64,000 nucleotides of DNA from Nitratireductor alexandrii (GTDB lineage: Bacteria > Pseudomonadota > Alphaproteobacteria > Rhizobiales > Rhizobiaceae): positions 186,001 through 250,000 of the forward strand of contig NZ_RBVY01000004.1 in NCBI RefSeq assembly GCF_004000215.1, given 5' to 3'. Positions within the stretch are counted from its first letter, which is position 1. Each line of letters starts with the position of its first letter. Positions 1 to 8,612 of the stretch are shown here, piece by piece. A program made the translations under genes and the position numbers. A model generated the notes under the pieces. The model had not been told where the DNA came from, ran no database searches, and was given only the letters and a program-made list of their open reading frames with translations.

Positions 1-133
1 GCCGGGCGCGGACCGGGACAATTCGCCCACAAAAGGGTGATTGGCACAGCCCGGTCGGCGAGGGTATAGCCGGGTCACGGCGGCGCGGCCGGCACGGGCC
101 GGGCGCGCGCGGACACGAGGTGCAAGGGCCGTC

Positions 134-880
134 ATGGCGATCGATGTCGGATATGCGAGCGCGGTCGGGGCAGGGGCTTTGTCCTTCCTGTCGCCCTGCG
201 TCCTGCCGCTGGTGCCGCCCTATCTATGTTATATGGCCGGGGTTTCGGTGGAGGATTTCCGCGACGGCAACGCCGCCGCACAGGTCACCCGAACCAAGCT
301 CGCCCTGCTCGGCGCGGCCGCCGCATTCGTGCTCGGCTTTTCCACCGTCTTCGTCGCGCTGGGCGCCGGCGCCTCGACCATCGGCGGCCTGTTGCGCGCC
401 TGGCAGCAGGAACTGGCGATCGTCGCCGGCATCCTGATCATCCTGATGGGGCTGAATTTTCTCGGCCTGATCCGCATTCCCTTCCTGTCGCGCGAGGCCC
501 GTTTCCAGACCGGCGGGTCGCAGGCCGGGCCGGCCGCGGCCTATCTGATGGGGCTGGCCTTCGCCTTCGGCTGGACGCCGTGCATCGGTCCCGTGCTCGG
601 CCCGATCCTGACCCTGGCCGGGGGGCGCGGCACGGTCGGCGAGGGGGCGACGCTTTTGTTTGCCTATTCGCTCGGCCTCGGCATTCCGTTCCTGCTGGCG
701 GCGCTGTTTTCGGGCGCCTTCATGCGCTTCCTCGGCCGTTTCCGCCTGCATCTTGGACGGGTGGAAAAGGTGATGGGCGGACTGTTGGTGATTGCCGGCG
801 TGCTGTTTCTGACCGGCGGCATCCAGGCCGCTTCCTACTGGCTTTTGGAAACCTTTCCCGCGCTCGGTCAACTGGGATAG
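134..880 (+). CDS. ccdA: CcdA-type cytochrome c biogenesis / thiol-disulfide transmembrane protein
   Basis: The 248-residue product is an integral membrane protein of the CcdA/DsbD transmembrane family, which carries electrons from cytoplasmic thioredoxin across the inner membrane to reduce periplasmic apocytochrome c and related thiol proteins. About six hydrophobic segments are visible. The two paired cysteines typical of the family are present: Cys22 in the motif [13 protein letters not shown] and Cys150 in [11 protein letters not shown]. The open frame extends further upstream, but that part is basic and Arg/Ala-rich, so the ATG at 134 that opens directly onto the first hydrophobic segment is preferred. 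No thioredoxin-like partner lies beside it. glmU follows on the same strand after about 90 bases. The family call is secure; the exact client protein is not known. Confidence 0.88.
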   Translation: MAIDVGYASAVGAGALSFLSPCVLPLVPPYLCYMAGVSVEDFRDGNAAAQVTRTKLALLGAAAAFVLGFSTVFVALGAGASTIGGLLRAWQQELAIVAGILIILMGLNFLGLIRIPFLSREARFQTGGSQAGPAAAYLMGLAFAFGWTPCIGPVLGPILTLAGGRGTVGEGATLLFAYSLGLGIPFLLAALFSGAFMRFLGRFRLHLGRVEKVMGGLLVIAGVLFLTGGIQAASYWLLETFPALGQLG

Positions 881-968
881 GCCGCCGGCCCGCCGGGGCG
901 ATTGGATTGCCGGGCGCGCAATGATAAAGACGGCGCGACCCGTCCCCAATCGCGATACGGAAATCTCC

Positions 969-2360
969 ATGAGTGAACGCAGTTGCCTGTCGATCATCCT
1001 CGCCGCCGGCGAGGGCACGCGCATGAAAAGCGATCTGCCGAAAGTGCTGCACCCGGTCGCCGGCCTGCCGATGGCCGCCCATGTGCTCGGCGCGGCGCGC
1101 GCGGCCGGCAGCGGCGCGCTCGCCCTGGTGGTCGGCCATGGCGCCGAAACCGTCTCCGAGACGCTGAAGTCCCACGCCGCCGGCTGCCGGACCTTTGTCC
1201 AGGCCGAACGGCTGGGCACGGCCCATGCCGTACTCGCCGCCCGCGACGCGATCGCCGACGGGTTCGACGATATTTTGGTGATGTTCGGCGACACGCCGCT
1301 GATCGAGGCCGAGGCGCTGGCCGAGGCGCGACAAGGCTTGGCCGACGGCGCCGCCGTGGTGGTGATGGGCTTTCGCACCGACAAGCCCGCCGGTTATGGC
1401 CGTCTGGTGGAACAGGGCGGCGAGCTGGTGGCGATTCGCGAGGACCGCGACTGCAGCGCGGCGGAACGGGCGATTACTTTTTGCAATGGCGGGCTGATGG
1501 CGATCGACGGCGCCCGGGCGCTCGGCCTGCTCGACGCGGTCGGCAACGACAACGCCAAGGGCGAATATTACCTGACCGACATCGTCGAGATCGCGCGCGC
1601 GCAGGGCCTGCGCGTGGTCGCGGCCGAGGTCGCGTTCGAAAATGTGCTCGGCATCAACAACCGCGCCGAACTGGCCGAGGCCGAGGCGATCTGGCAGACC
1701 CGCCGGCGCCGGCGCATGCTGCTCGACGGCGTGTCGATGACGGCGCCCGAGACGGTGTTTTTCGCCCACGACACGGTGATCGGCCGCGACACGGCGCTCG
1801 AGCCGCATGTCGTGTTCGGACCCGGCGTGCAGATCGGCGACCGGGTGCGCGTGCGCGGCTTTTCCCATATCGAGGGCGCCACGATCGCCGACGGCGCCGA
1901 AGTGGGTCCCTTCGCGCGGCTGCGGCCGGGCGCGGATCTCGGCGCCGGCGCCAAGGTGGGCAATTTCTGCGAGGTCAAGGCCGCCGAGATCGGTCCCGGC
2001 GCCAAGGTCAACCATCTCACCTATATCGGCGACGCCACGATCGGCGCCAAGGCCAATATTGGCGCCGGCACCATCACCTGCAACTATAACGGCTTTACCA
2101 AGGACCGCACCGAGATCGGCGCCGAGGCCTTCATCGGCTCGAATTCCTCGCTGGTCGCGCCGGTTTCGATCGGCGCCGGCGCCTATGTCGCCTCCGGCAG
2201 CGTGATCGTGGCCGACGTGCCCGACGACGCGCTCGCCTTCGGCCGCGCCCCGCAAACCGTCAAGGAAGGACGGGCATCGAAGCTGAAGGCGCGCTATCAG
2301 GCCGAAAAGCAGCGCCGCGCCGCCGAAAAGGCCGCCAAGGACCGGGCCGCGCGCGGCTGA
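969..2360 (+). CDS. glmU: Bifunctional GlmU: UDP-GlcNAc pyrophosphorylase / GlcN-1-P acetyltransferase
   Basis: This cytoplasmic enzyme makes UDP-N-acetylglucosamine, the precursor of peptidoglycan and lipid A, by acetylating glucosamine-1-phosphate and then transferring UMP. The N-terminal nucleotidyltransferase domain begins with the signature LAAGEGTRM at residues 11-19. The C-terminal half is a left-handed beta-helix made of hexapeptide repeats and contains the acetyltransferase-site stretch NHLTYIGDA. At 463 residues it matches the family's usual length. The ATG at 969 is chosen over an upstream in-frame ATG at 921 because the enzyme fold begins directly after it. Its product feeds the lpxA/lpxD pathway encoded near 47-49 kb. 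The gene is followed by a convergent hydrolase gene with only 22 bases between them. Confidence 0.97.
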   Translation: MSERSCLSIILAAGEGTRMKSDLPKVLHPVAGLPMAAHVLGAARAAGSGALALVVGHGAETVSETLKSHAAGCRTFVQAERLGTAHAVLAARDAIADGFDDILVMFGDTPLIEAEALAEARQGLADGAAVVVMGFRTDKPAGYGRLVEQGGELVAIREDRDCSAAERAITFCNGGLMAIDGARALGLLDAVGNDNAKGEYYLTDIVEIARAQGLRVVAAEVAFENVLGINNRAELAEAEAIWQTRRRRRMLLDGVSMTAPETVFFAHDTVIGRDTALEPHVVFGPGVQIGDRVRVRGFSHIEGATIADGAEVGPFARLRPGADLGAGAKVGNFCEVKAAEIGPGAKVNHLTYIGDATIGAKANIGAGTITCNYNGFTKDRTEIGAEAFIGSNSSLVAPVSIGAGAYVASGSVIVADVPDDALAFGRAPQTVKEGRASKLKARYQAEKQRRAAEKAAKDRAARG

Positions 2361-2382
2361 GCCGCCGCTACCGCCGTGGGCT

Positions 2383-2931
2383 CTACAGCCGCGACAGGAA
2401 TTTCGCCAGGAGAAGCGAACCCTCGGGCCAGGGCCCGTATCCCGATTCGGCGTTGAGATGCCCGGCCTGGCCGGCATCGACGAACAACGATCCCCAGGCG
2501 GCGGCGATGTCCTCGGCGACGTCGAAGGCGCAGAACTCGTCATTGCGGCTCGCCACCACCACCGAGGGAAACGGCAGCGGCTCGCGCGGATAGGGACCGA
2601 ACGTCATCAGATGTTTCGGGCGGATTTTTGGGTTGGCTACGTCCGGCGGGGCGACGAAGAACGCGCCCGCGACCGGCTTTTCGATCGCCTGCAGGGCATG
2701 GATGGCGGTCGGAATACCGAGCGAATGGGCCACGAGCAGGATCGGCCGCTCGGCCCGGTTGGCCTCCTCGGCGACGCGGGCGATCCAGTCGTCGCGCACC
2801 GGCTTCGACCATTCGCGCTGCTCGACCCGGCGCGCCGTCGACAGTTTCGACTGCCAGCGGCTCTGCCAGTGGCCGGGGCCGGAATTGGTGTAGCCGGGGA
2901 TGATCAGGATATCGGTGTCTTTGGCCTTCAT
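2383..2931 (-). CDS. RBBP9/YdeN-family serine hydrolase
   Basis: The 182-residue product is a small cytoplasmic alpha/beta hydrolase of the RBBP9/YdeN (DUF676-like, serine hydrolase) family. It starts with a typical first strand followed by PGYTNSGPGHW. The nucleophile elbow AHSLG places Ser70, and Asp131 (SRNDEF) and His158 (AGHLN) complete the likely triad. Physiological substrates are poorly known for this family. The ATG at 2931 is chosen because the extra 20 residues of the longer frame are unrelated to the fold. It is convergent with glmU and lies about 90 bases downstream of purB on the same strand, so it may share the purB transcript. Confidence 0.85.
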   Translation of the reverse strand: MKAKDTDILIIPGYTNSGPGHWQSRWQSKLSTARRVEQREWSKPVRDDWIARVAEEANRAERPILLVAHSLGIPTAIHALQAIEKPVAGAFFVAPPDVANPKIRPKHLMTFGPYPREPLPFPSVVVASRNDEFCAFDVAEDIAAAWGSLFVDAGQAGHLNAESGYGPWPEGSLLLAKFLSRL

Positions 2932-3021
2932 GGCCGCCCATGTAGCGAGGCGGTCCGCGCCGGGCAAGGCCGCCCGGACGCGAAACGGCACGGCGGCTCC
3001 GCTGCCGGCGCGGCGATCGCC

Positions 3022-4329
3022 TCAGGCCTGACCGAACACGCGGGCAAAAATCGTGTCGACATGTTTGGTGTGATAGCCGATGTCGAATTTCTCGCGGATC
3101 GCGTCTTCCGAAAGCGCGGCGCGCACCTCGGCGTCGGCGAGCAATTCTTCAAGGAAATCCTTGCCTTGCTCCCAGACTTTCATGGCGTTGCGCTGCACCA
3201 ACCGGTAGGCGTCCTCGCGCGACACCCCGGCCTGGGTCAGCGCCAGCAGCACGCGCTGCGAATGGACCAGCCCGCGGAACCGATCGAGATTGTTCTGCAT
3301 CGCCTCGGGGTAGACCAGAAGCTTGTCGACGACCCCGGTCAACCTAGCGAGCGCGAAATCGAGCGTGACGGTGGCGTCGGGCCCGATCATGCGCTCGACC
3401 GAGGAATGCGAGATGTCGCGCTCGTGCCAGAGCGCGACGTTTTCCATCGCCGGCAGGGCGTAGGCACGCACCATGCGGGCAAGCCCGGTGAGATTTTCCG
3501 TCAGCACCGGATTGCGCTTGTGCGGCATGGCCGATGAGCCTTTCTGGCCGGGCGCGAAATATTCCTCCGCCTCCAGCACCTCGGTACGCTGCAGATGACG
3601 TATCTCCACTGCGAGGCGCTCGACCGACGAGGCGATCACGCCGAGCACGGCAAAAAACATCGCGTGCCGGTCGCGCGGGATCACCTGGGTCGACACCGTC
3701 TCCGGTTCCAGCCCCATCTTGGCCGCCACGTGTTCCTCCACGCGCGGGTCGATATTGGCGAACGTGCCGACGGCGCCCGAGATCGCGCAGGTCGCGATCT
3801 CCCCGCGGGCGAAGACCAGCCGCTCGCGGCAGCGCGAAAACTCCGCATGGGCCTGGGCGAGCTTGACGCCGAAAGTGGTCGGTTCGGCATGAATGCCGTG
3901 CGAACGGCCGATGGTGATCGTGTCCTTGTGCTCGAAGGCGCGTTTTTTCAGCGCCGCGAGCAGGGCGTCGAGATCGGCCAACAGCAGATCGGCGGCGCGC
4001 ACCAGTTGCACGTTCAGGCAGGTGTCGAGCACGTCGGACGACGTCATGCCCTGGTGGACGAATCGCGCCTCCGGCCCGACGATCTCGGCCAGATGGGTCA
4101 AAAAGGCGATGACGTCGTGCTTGGTCTCGGCCTCGATCTGGTCGATGCGTTCAATGTCGAACGTGGCCGCGCCGCCCTTGTCCCAGATGGTTTTGGCGGC
4201 CTCTTTCGGGATCACGCCGAGTTCTGCGAGCGCGTCGCAGGCATGCGCCTCGATCTCGAACCAGATGCGGAACTTCGTCGCGGGCGACCAGATTGCGACC
4301 ATTTCGGGCCGCGAATAGCGCGGGATCAT
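3022..4329 (-). CDS. purB: Adenylosuccinate lyase
   Basis: PurB catalyses two steps of purine synthesis: cleavage of SAICAR to AICAR and of adenylosuccinate to AMP, releasing fumarate each time. The 435-residue protein carries the fumarase/aspartase superfamily signature GSSAMPHKRNP at residues 264-274, the substrate-binding motif TSSD near residue 97 and the catalytic histidine region GRSHGIHAEP at 141-150. Length and order match the bacterial enzyme of about 430 residues. The ATG at 4329 opens straight into the conserved N-terminus MIPRYSRPEM. It lies 57 bases downstream of a small membrane-protein gene on the same strand. Confidence 0.97.
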   Translation of the reverse strand: MIPRYSRPEMVAIWSPATKFRIWFEIEAHACDALAELGVIPKEAAKTIWDKGGAATFDIERIDQIEAETKHDVIAFLTHLAEIVGPEARFVHQGMTSSDVLDTCLNVQLVRAADLLLADLDALLAALKKRAFEHKDTITIGRSHGIHAEPTTFGVKLAQAHAEFSRCRERLVFARGEIATCAISGAVGTFANIDPRVEEHVAAKMGLEPETVSTQVIPRDRHAMFFAVLGVIASSVERLAVEIRHLQRTEVLEAEEYFAPGQKGSSAMPHKRNPVLTENLTGLARMVRAYALPAMENVALWHERDISHSSVERMIGPDATVTLDFALARLTGVVDKLLVYPEAMQNNLDRFRGLVHSQRVLLALTQAGVSREDAYRLVQRNAMKVWEQGKDFLEELLADAEVRAALSEDAIREKFDIGYHTKHVDTIFARVFGQA

Positions 4330-4386
4330 GCTTGCATCCTGTTTGCGGAATAGGTGGCTGCGTCGTAACAGAGCCGCCGCCGCGGC

Positions 4387-4917
4387 TCAACGCGCTTTCG
4401 CCGCATGCCACAGGGCAAACAGGCAAAGCGCCGGGATGCCGAGCGGCAGGTAGAGCCGCATGCCGAACGCGGCGAACTGGTAGAACGCGCCGGCCACGGT
4501 GAAAAAATACTGGATCGACCAGGTGACGGTGAACGGCGCGGCGTGCCACTGCGAGAAATAGGCGCGATGGTCGAGCCCGTAAAACGCCGCCGTCAGCCCG
4601 AGCGTGCCGGCGCCGAGCAGGAAGAGATGGGCGGCAAGCCGCGTGTCGAATTTCTTGCCGCCGCTCGCCCAGCCGGCCAGGATCACGGCAACGGGATAGG
4701 CGAGGAAGGCCGCCAGACCGAACAAGACCGCCACCGCGCGGATATGGGCCGGCTCCTGCCAGCCGTCGCGGTAAAGCGTCAAAACGGCGCTGGCCGCCAT
4801 CAGCAGCGACCACAAAAGCGCGCCCGCCGCCAGGCCCGCCAGGGTTCGTTTGCCGGCGACGGCGGCATAGAGGCCGGCAAACGCCCCGGCCGGCGCGGTG
4901 CGTCTTTCAGGGGTCAC
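4387..4917 (-). CDS. Unrecognised small integral membrane protein
   Basis: I do not recognise this 176-residue protein. It has about five hydrophobic segments, for example around LAGLAAGALLWSLLMAASAV and AVAVLFGLAAFLAYPVAVIL, so it is an inner-membrane protein. The probable start is a GTG at 4917 that overlaps the stop of the upstream DUF2259 gene as GTGA, which implies translational coupling. A longer open frame extends upstream, but it is an arginine-rich shadow of the DUF2259 gene and is not credible. The coupling suggests the secreted DUF2259 protein and this membrane protein act together, but no function can be assigned. Confidence 0.6.
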   Translation of the reverse strand: MTPERRTAPAGAFAGLYAAVAGKRTLAGLAAGALLWSLLMAASAVLTLYRDGWQEPAHIRAVAVLFGLAAFLAYPVAVILAGWASGGKKFDTRLAAHLFLLGAGTLGLTAAFYGLDHRAYFSQWHAAPFTVTWSIQYFFTVAGAFYQFAAFGMRLYLPLGIPALCLFALWHAAKAR

Positions 4918-5642
4918 AGCCGGCCGGTCACGGCCAGCCAGCGGATGTCCGGCCCCTCGAAGCCCAAGCCGCGCACCGCGATCATCACCGCGAAGGAGGG
5001 CGGTCCGCCCTGCGGATAAACCGTCTGCACCGCGCCGAGCCGGTATCCGAACGGGCAGCCGCGGCTTTGCGGGATCGCTTCGTCTTGATGCAGGCGAACG
5101 AACGTGCCGCCCGGTTCCAGATCGACGCGCGACAGGCGGTAGCCGACGACGGGACCGAAGGCGGCGCATCGTTCCGGCGCGGCGATGCCGATCTCCTCGA
5201 GATGGAAGGCGACCGCCGTGTCGATCGGCGGCAGAACCGGGCGCGGATTGACCACCATCCGGCCCGGCTCGCCCGACAGTTCGGTGACGGGATTGTACCC
5301 GGCAAGCCAGCCCCTGTTGCGTGCCAGCTCGTCGTCGGCGACGATGGTTTCGGCCGCGGCCTTGACCTGGGCGCGGGCGGTATCGAGGCTAACCGTTTCG
5401 TCCCTGATAAGCACGCGAAACGGCGAACCGGGCAAAAAACGGTCGTTCTCGACGTCGATGTAATAGCGGTTGGCATAGGGAAAACCCGACCCGTCCTGGA
5501 TGCCGTACTCCTCGAAGGCGAAGATCGAGGCGTCATCCGAGAAGCCGAGAATGTCGAGCTCGGCGACATCGCCGGCCGAGGCCGCCGGCGCGCACAGGAA
5601 AAGGGCTGCGGCACACAGCATCGCGGCGGCACGGTAGAACAT
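4914..5642 (-). CDS. DUF2259 family predicted secreted protein
   Basis: The 242-residue product begins with a clear Sec signal peptide (hydrophobic stretch AAMLCAAALFLCAPAASA, cleavage near residue 23) and then matches the DUF2259 pattern of predicted secreted proteins common in Rhizobiales, including the motif LGFSDDASIFAFEEYGIQDG near the mature N-terminus. Function is unknown; the protein is expected in the periplasm. Its stop overlaps the start of the downstream membrane-protein gene, forming a two-gene unit upstream of purB. The family call is from memory of the motif and is fairly confident. Confidence 0.75.
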   Translation of the reverse strand: MFYRAAAMLCAAALFLCAPAASAGDVAELDILGFSDDASIFAFEEYGIQDGSGFPYANRYYIDVENDRFLPGSPFRVLIRDETVSLDTARAQVKAAAETIVADDELARNRGWLAGYNPVTELSGEPGRMVVNPRPVLPPIDTAVAFHLEEIGIAAPERCAAFGPVVGYRLSRVDLEPGGTFVRLHQDEAIPQSRGCPFGYRLGAVQTVYPQGGPPSFAVMIAVRGLGFEGPDIRWLAVTGRL

Positions 5643-5778
5643 GACGAAATCCTTGTTGCGGGCCGATCCTGGACCGATTCTGAGGCGAGTCTATCACGGG
5701 CAGCCGCCGGGCAGGAACGGTGCGGCCAACCCCGTGCGCCGGCTTTTCGCAATCAGAACCGTTCGGCCCCAAGCTATT

Positions 5779-5823
5779 GTTTTGACGTGTTTTTGAACGG
5801 CGGCCCGGTTTCCATTTCGCCTG
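5779..5823 (+). repeat. Dispersed intergenic repeat, copy 1
   Basis: This 45-base stretch is nearly the same as positions 20290-20334: both read GTTTTGACG, then GTTTTTGAACGGCG, then TCCAYTTCGCCTG. It lies between the DUF2259 gene and the 3' end of the P1-peptidase gene. Repeats with this kind of core occur many times in Rhizobiales genomes between genes. Unlike copy 2 it lacks the clear hairpin arm on its left side, so it looks like a decayed copy. Confidence 0.7.
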
Positions 5824-5831
5824 CCGACGCC

Positions 5832-6836
5832 TCAGCCCAGCGTCGACCAGGCCGGCATCAGGTCGCGCGGTCCGGGACGGGCGGCATAAACGCCACGCGC
5901 GATGGCGCGCGCCAGCGTGGCCGCGCCAGCGGCGTAAAGCTCCATCATCGCCACGCTGTCGGGCGCCGGCCGGGCGCCGGTCGCAAGCGCGAAGACCAGA
6001 TCGCCGTCGGCCGGCGTGTGCGCGGGCCAGATCGCACGGGCGAGCCCGTCATGGGCGGTGACGGCCAAGCGCTTGGCCTCGGCCTTGGTCAAGGCGGCAT
6101 CGGTGGCCACCACCGCGATGGTGGTGTTGGCGGCGAGCCCCGGATCGCGGAACTTCAGCCGCACCCGGCCGGCATCGTCGGGCAGCGGGCTTGGCAGGCC
6201 GAGGCCGCCGAACTCGGAGCCGGCCTCAAACGGGGCCGCCCAGAAATGGCGCGTGCTGCCGACGGTCACCGAGCCGACCGCGTTGACCGCGACCAGGGCG
6301 GCGACCGTGGTGCCGTCGGCAAGCCGCGTCGAGGCCGAGCCGAGGCCGCCCTTCAGACCGGCCGTCAGCGCGCCATAACCGGCGCCGGCCGTGCCGAGTT
6401 CGAAGGCGGTGGCCGCGTTCTGCGCCGCCTGGTAACCGAGCTCGCGATAGGGCGGGTAGCGTCCCCAACCCTTGTCGCCGCCATTGACGAGGTCGAACAG
6501 GATCGCCGCCGGCACGATCGGCACGCGCTGGTCGTGCACCTGGAGCCCGATATCGTGCTCGCGCAGCCAGGCCTGGACGCCGGACGCCGCGTCGAGACCG
6601 AAGGCAGACCCGCCCGAAAGCACCAGCGCATTGACGGTTTCGACGCTGTTGTGCGGTTCCAGAAGATCGGTCTCGCGGGTGCCGGGCGCGCCGCCCATCA
6701 CCTGCACCGAGGCCACGGCCGGCGTGTCGCACAGAACCGCGGTGACGCCTGAATTGAGGGCCTCGTCGTGAGCCGCGCCGACACGCAGGCCGGCGATGTC
6801 GGTCAAAAGGTTGCGGGGACCGGGGGTAAAACTCAT
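5832..6836 (-). CDS. P1 family (S58) peptidase, DmpA/L-aminopeptidase-D-esterase-like
   Basis: The 334-residue protein belongs to peptidase family S58, self-processing N-terminal nucleophile hydrolases such as DmpA and beta-peptidyl aminopeptidases. Typical features are the opening PGPRNLLTDIAGLRVG, the stretch LSGGSAFGLDAASGV around residues 73-87, and the glycine/serine-rich KGGLGSAST at 162-170, the likely self-cleavage and nucleophile region. No signal peptide is seen, so it is probably cytoplasmic. Its start overlaps the stop of the upstream binding-protein gene as ATGA, which suggests a role in handling the imported ligand. Natural substrates of most such enzymes are unknown. Confidence 0.85.
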   Translation of the reverse strand: MSFTPGPRNLLTDIAGLRVGAAHDEALNSGVTAVLCDTPAVASVQVMGGAPGTRETDLLEPHNSVETVNALVLSGGSAFGLDAASGVQAWLREHDIGLQVHDQRVPIVPAAILFDLVNGGDKGWGRYPPYRELGYQAAQNAATAFELGTAGAGYGALTAGLKGGLGSASTRLADGTTVAALVAVNAVGSVTVGSTRHFWAAPFEAGSEFGGLGLPSPLPDDAGRVRLKFRDPGLAANTTIAVVATDAALTKAEAKRLAVTAHDGLARAIWPAHTPADGDLVFALATGARPAPDSVAMMELYAAGAATLARAIARGVYAARPGPRDLMPAWSTLG

Positions 6837-7903
6837 TCCAGATCGACCTGTTCGAAATCTTGACCGTCATAGCGAAACAGCCGGTAGCGTGTGCCGGCCC
6901 AGTCGCCGATATCGTTGAAGCGCACGGCGCCGAGCGCGGTCTCGAAGCGCGTCGCCGCGAGCACGCCGGCGAGCGGCGCGTCGGCGGCGGCGCGTTTTGC
7001 CGCCAGCGCGACCTCGACGGCGGCATAGGCCGGCAGGACGTAGCCGTCGGGCTCGGTGCCGGCCTGGCGCAGGGCGGCGACGATTGCCGGGTCTGCGATG
7101 TCGGCCCAGTCGGGCGGCGCGACCATCAAGGTGCCGGCGACAAGGTCGACCTCGTCGCGCGCGGCGCGCAGGGCCTCGCCGCCGGCGATCTGCACGTCGT
7201 AGCCGAGTTCGGCCGCCGCCTGGCCGAGAAGGGCGATGTCGGCCCGGTCGCCGCCGGCAAACACATGGGTCGCGCCCGCCTTGCGCAGCCGGCCGGCGAG
7301 CGCGATCTGGTTGGGCAGTTGCGGCCGGAACGTATCGATGAACACCGGCTCGAGCCCGGCCAGTTCGGCCGCCACGCGCAGGCTTTCGGCCAGTTCGCGC
7401 CCGTAAATGGTGCCGTCGTCGATGATCGCGAACAGCTCGCCGCGCCAGGCGCGGGTCAGAATGCGGGCGACGGCCTGCGCCTCCGCGTCGGCGCGCGGGG
7501 CGAGGCGAAACACCGGCCAGCCGGTCTTGTCGCGCCGGTCGGTGAGGGCGTCGACGCGCACGCCGGTGACGATGACGGGAATGCCGGCTTGGGAGAGGAC
7601 CGGCATCGCAGCCTCGACCGCCGCCATGCACACGAAGCCGGTGACGAGATCGACGCCCTCGGCGACCAGCGCGCCGGCGGCGCGCGCGCCGCCCTCGGCC
7701 GAACAGCCCGTGTCCTCGACCACGAGCGCGGCCTTGCCGTCGGCGGCGACGGCCGCCGCCGCGCCGGCTTCCATCTGCGCGCCCAGCAGCGCACTCGCGC
7801 CCGACAGCGGCGCGGCCAGGCCGAGCCGCGGCTCGGCCGCGCGGGCCGGCAGCGCGCCCAACATGGCGGCAAAAAGGATCGCCAATCGCTTCGACATGCG
7901 CAT
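6833..7903 (-). CDS. ABC transporter substrate-binding protein, branched-chain amino acid type
   Basis: The product of about 356 residues is a periplasmic type I binding protein (Peripla_BP_6 / LivK-like). A signal peptide covers about the first 22 residues, followed by the mature opening EPRLGLAAPLSGASALLG. Further two-lobe features such as GIPVIVTGVR and FVFAGGDRADI-like segments follow the family pattern. Two adjacent ATG codons at 7903 and 7897 are possible starts. No permease or ATPase genes lie next to it, so it either works with a transporter elsewhere or has a sensing role. It is translationally coupled to the downstream P1 peptidase and divergent from the flavin reductase gene. Confidence 0.8.
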   Translation of the reverse strand: MRMSKRLAILFAAMLGALPARAAEPRLGLAAPLSGASALLGAQMEAGAAAAVAADGKAALVVEDTGCSAEGGARAAGALVAEGVDLVTGFVCMAAVEAAMPVLSQAGIPVIVTGVRVDALTDRRDKTGWPVFRLAPRADAEAQAVARILTRAWRGELFAIIDDGTIYGRELAESLRVAAELAGLEPVFIDTFRPQLPNQIALAGRLRKAGATHVFAGGDRADIALLGQAAAELGYDVQIAGGEALRAARDEVDLVAGTLMVAPPDWADIADPAIVAALRQAGTEPDGYVLPAYAAVEVALAAKRAAADAPLAGVLAATRFETALGAVRFNDIGDWAGTRYRLFRYDGQDFEQVDLE

Positions 7904-7991
7904 CGCGTGATGGTTTCCGCTTGCGGGACCGCTTTCGCCGTTTCGTAAAGAAGCCGCCGGACCAGCGCAACTCGTCTTGCGCCTACCCGGC

Positions 7992-8019
7992 TTGTGGCGT
8001 AAGCGCACGGGCCTATATT
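7992..8019 (+). promoter_or_regulatory. Candidate promoter of the flavin reductase gene
   Basis: A possible -35 element TTGTGG (7992-7997) and -10 element TATATT (8014-8019) are separated by 16 bases. They point toward the flavin reductase gene starting at 8068. Called by eye. Confidence 0.4.
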
Positions 8020-8032
8020 GCATGTCAGCAGG

Positions 8033-8049
8033 GCCAGCGCAGCGCTGGC
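8033..8049. promoter_or_regulatory. Perfect palindrome downstream of the candidate promoter (possible operator)
   Basis: GCCAGCGC-A-GCGCTGGC is a perfect 8-base inverted repeat around a single base. It starts 14 bases after the candidate -10 element and ends 18 bases before the likely start codon, a position where a dimeric repressor could block transcription or an RNA hairpin could hinder translation. Confidence 0.35.
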
Positions 8050-8067
8050 GGAAAGGCCGGGCGGCAG

Positions 8068-8562
8068 GTGTTGAAGAAAAGCGAAATCGAACCGCGCCAT
8101 TATCGCGATGCGATGGCGCAATTCGCCGGCGCGGTGCATGTGGTCACGACCGACGGGCCTTTCGGCCGGCGCGGCGTGACGGCGATCGCCGCCTGTTCGG
8201 TCACCGACAACCCGCCGACGATCCTGGTCTGCCTCAATCGCGAGAACGAAAACAACGACTGCTTCCTGCGCAACGGCGTGTTTGCGCTCAACACGCTGAC
8301 GGCCGCCCACGAGGCGCTGTCGTCGGATTTTTCCGGCCTGACCGGCAAGAGCCAGGACGCGCGTTTCGCCGCCGCCGACTGGGACCGTATCTCGACCGGC
8401 GCGCCGGTTCTCAAGGGCGCGCTGGCGGTGTTCGACTGCGAAATCGTCGACACCAAGGAACTGGGCACCCACCGGGTCTATTTCGGCAGGGTGACAGGCC
8501 TCGATATCGGCGATAGCCTTGAGCCGCTTCTTTACCACAACCGCACCTACCGCGTGCTCTGA
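8068..8562 (+). CDS. Flavin reductase family protein, RutF/HpaC-like
   Basis: The protein of about 164 residues is an NAD(P)H:flavin oxidoreductase of the RutF/HpaC family, which supplies reduced FMN or FAD to a partner monooxygenase in the cytoplasm. Typical features are the start YRDAMAQFAGAVHVVTTDGP, the flavin-binding part TAIAACSVTDNPPTILVCLN and the end of the barrel at RVYFGRVTGL. It most resembles RutF in motif wording, but no other rut (pyrimidine use) genes are near. The start is uncertain: GTG at 8068 or TTG at 8071, since no ATG gives the right length. It is followed by the MoxR-type ATPase gene after 50 bases and could be co-transcribed with it. Confidence 0.82.
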   Translation: MLKKSEIEPRHYRDAMAQFAGAVHVVTTDGPFGRRGVTAIAACSVTDNPPTILVCLNRENENNDCFLRNGVFALNTLTAAHEALSSDFSGLTGKSQDARFAAADWDRISTGAPVLKGALAVFDCEIVDTKELGTHRVYFGRVTGLDIGDSLEPLLYHNRTYRVL

Positions 8563-8612
8563 CGGTCGGGCGGCACACCGCTTCCAGGGTCGATCCCTTA
8601 TCCGGAGACGCA

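Noticed and set aside
1-133. Possible gene fragment at the left edge
   Set aside because: No frame shows recognisable protein before the ccdA start; the sequence is too short to decide.
224-1384. Minus-strand open frame opposite ccdA and the start of glmU
   Set aside because: It crosses two clear genes and a gap, with Ser/Pro/Arg-rich shadow composition and no family resemblance.
720-2543. Minus-strand open frame of about 607 codons opposite glmU
   Set aside because: It consists of repeated His/Gly/Ala-rich stretches that reflect the hexapeptide repeats of glmU read backwards. There is no start signal, and glmU is certain.
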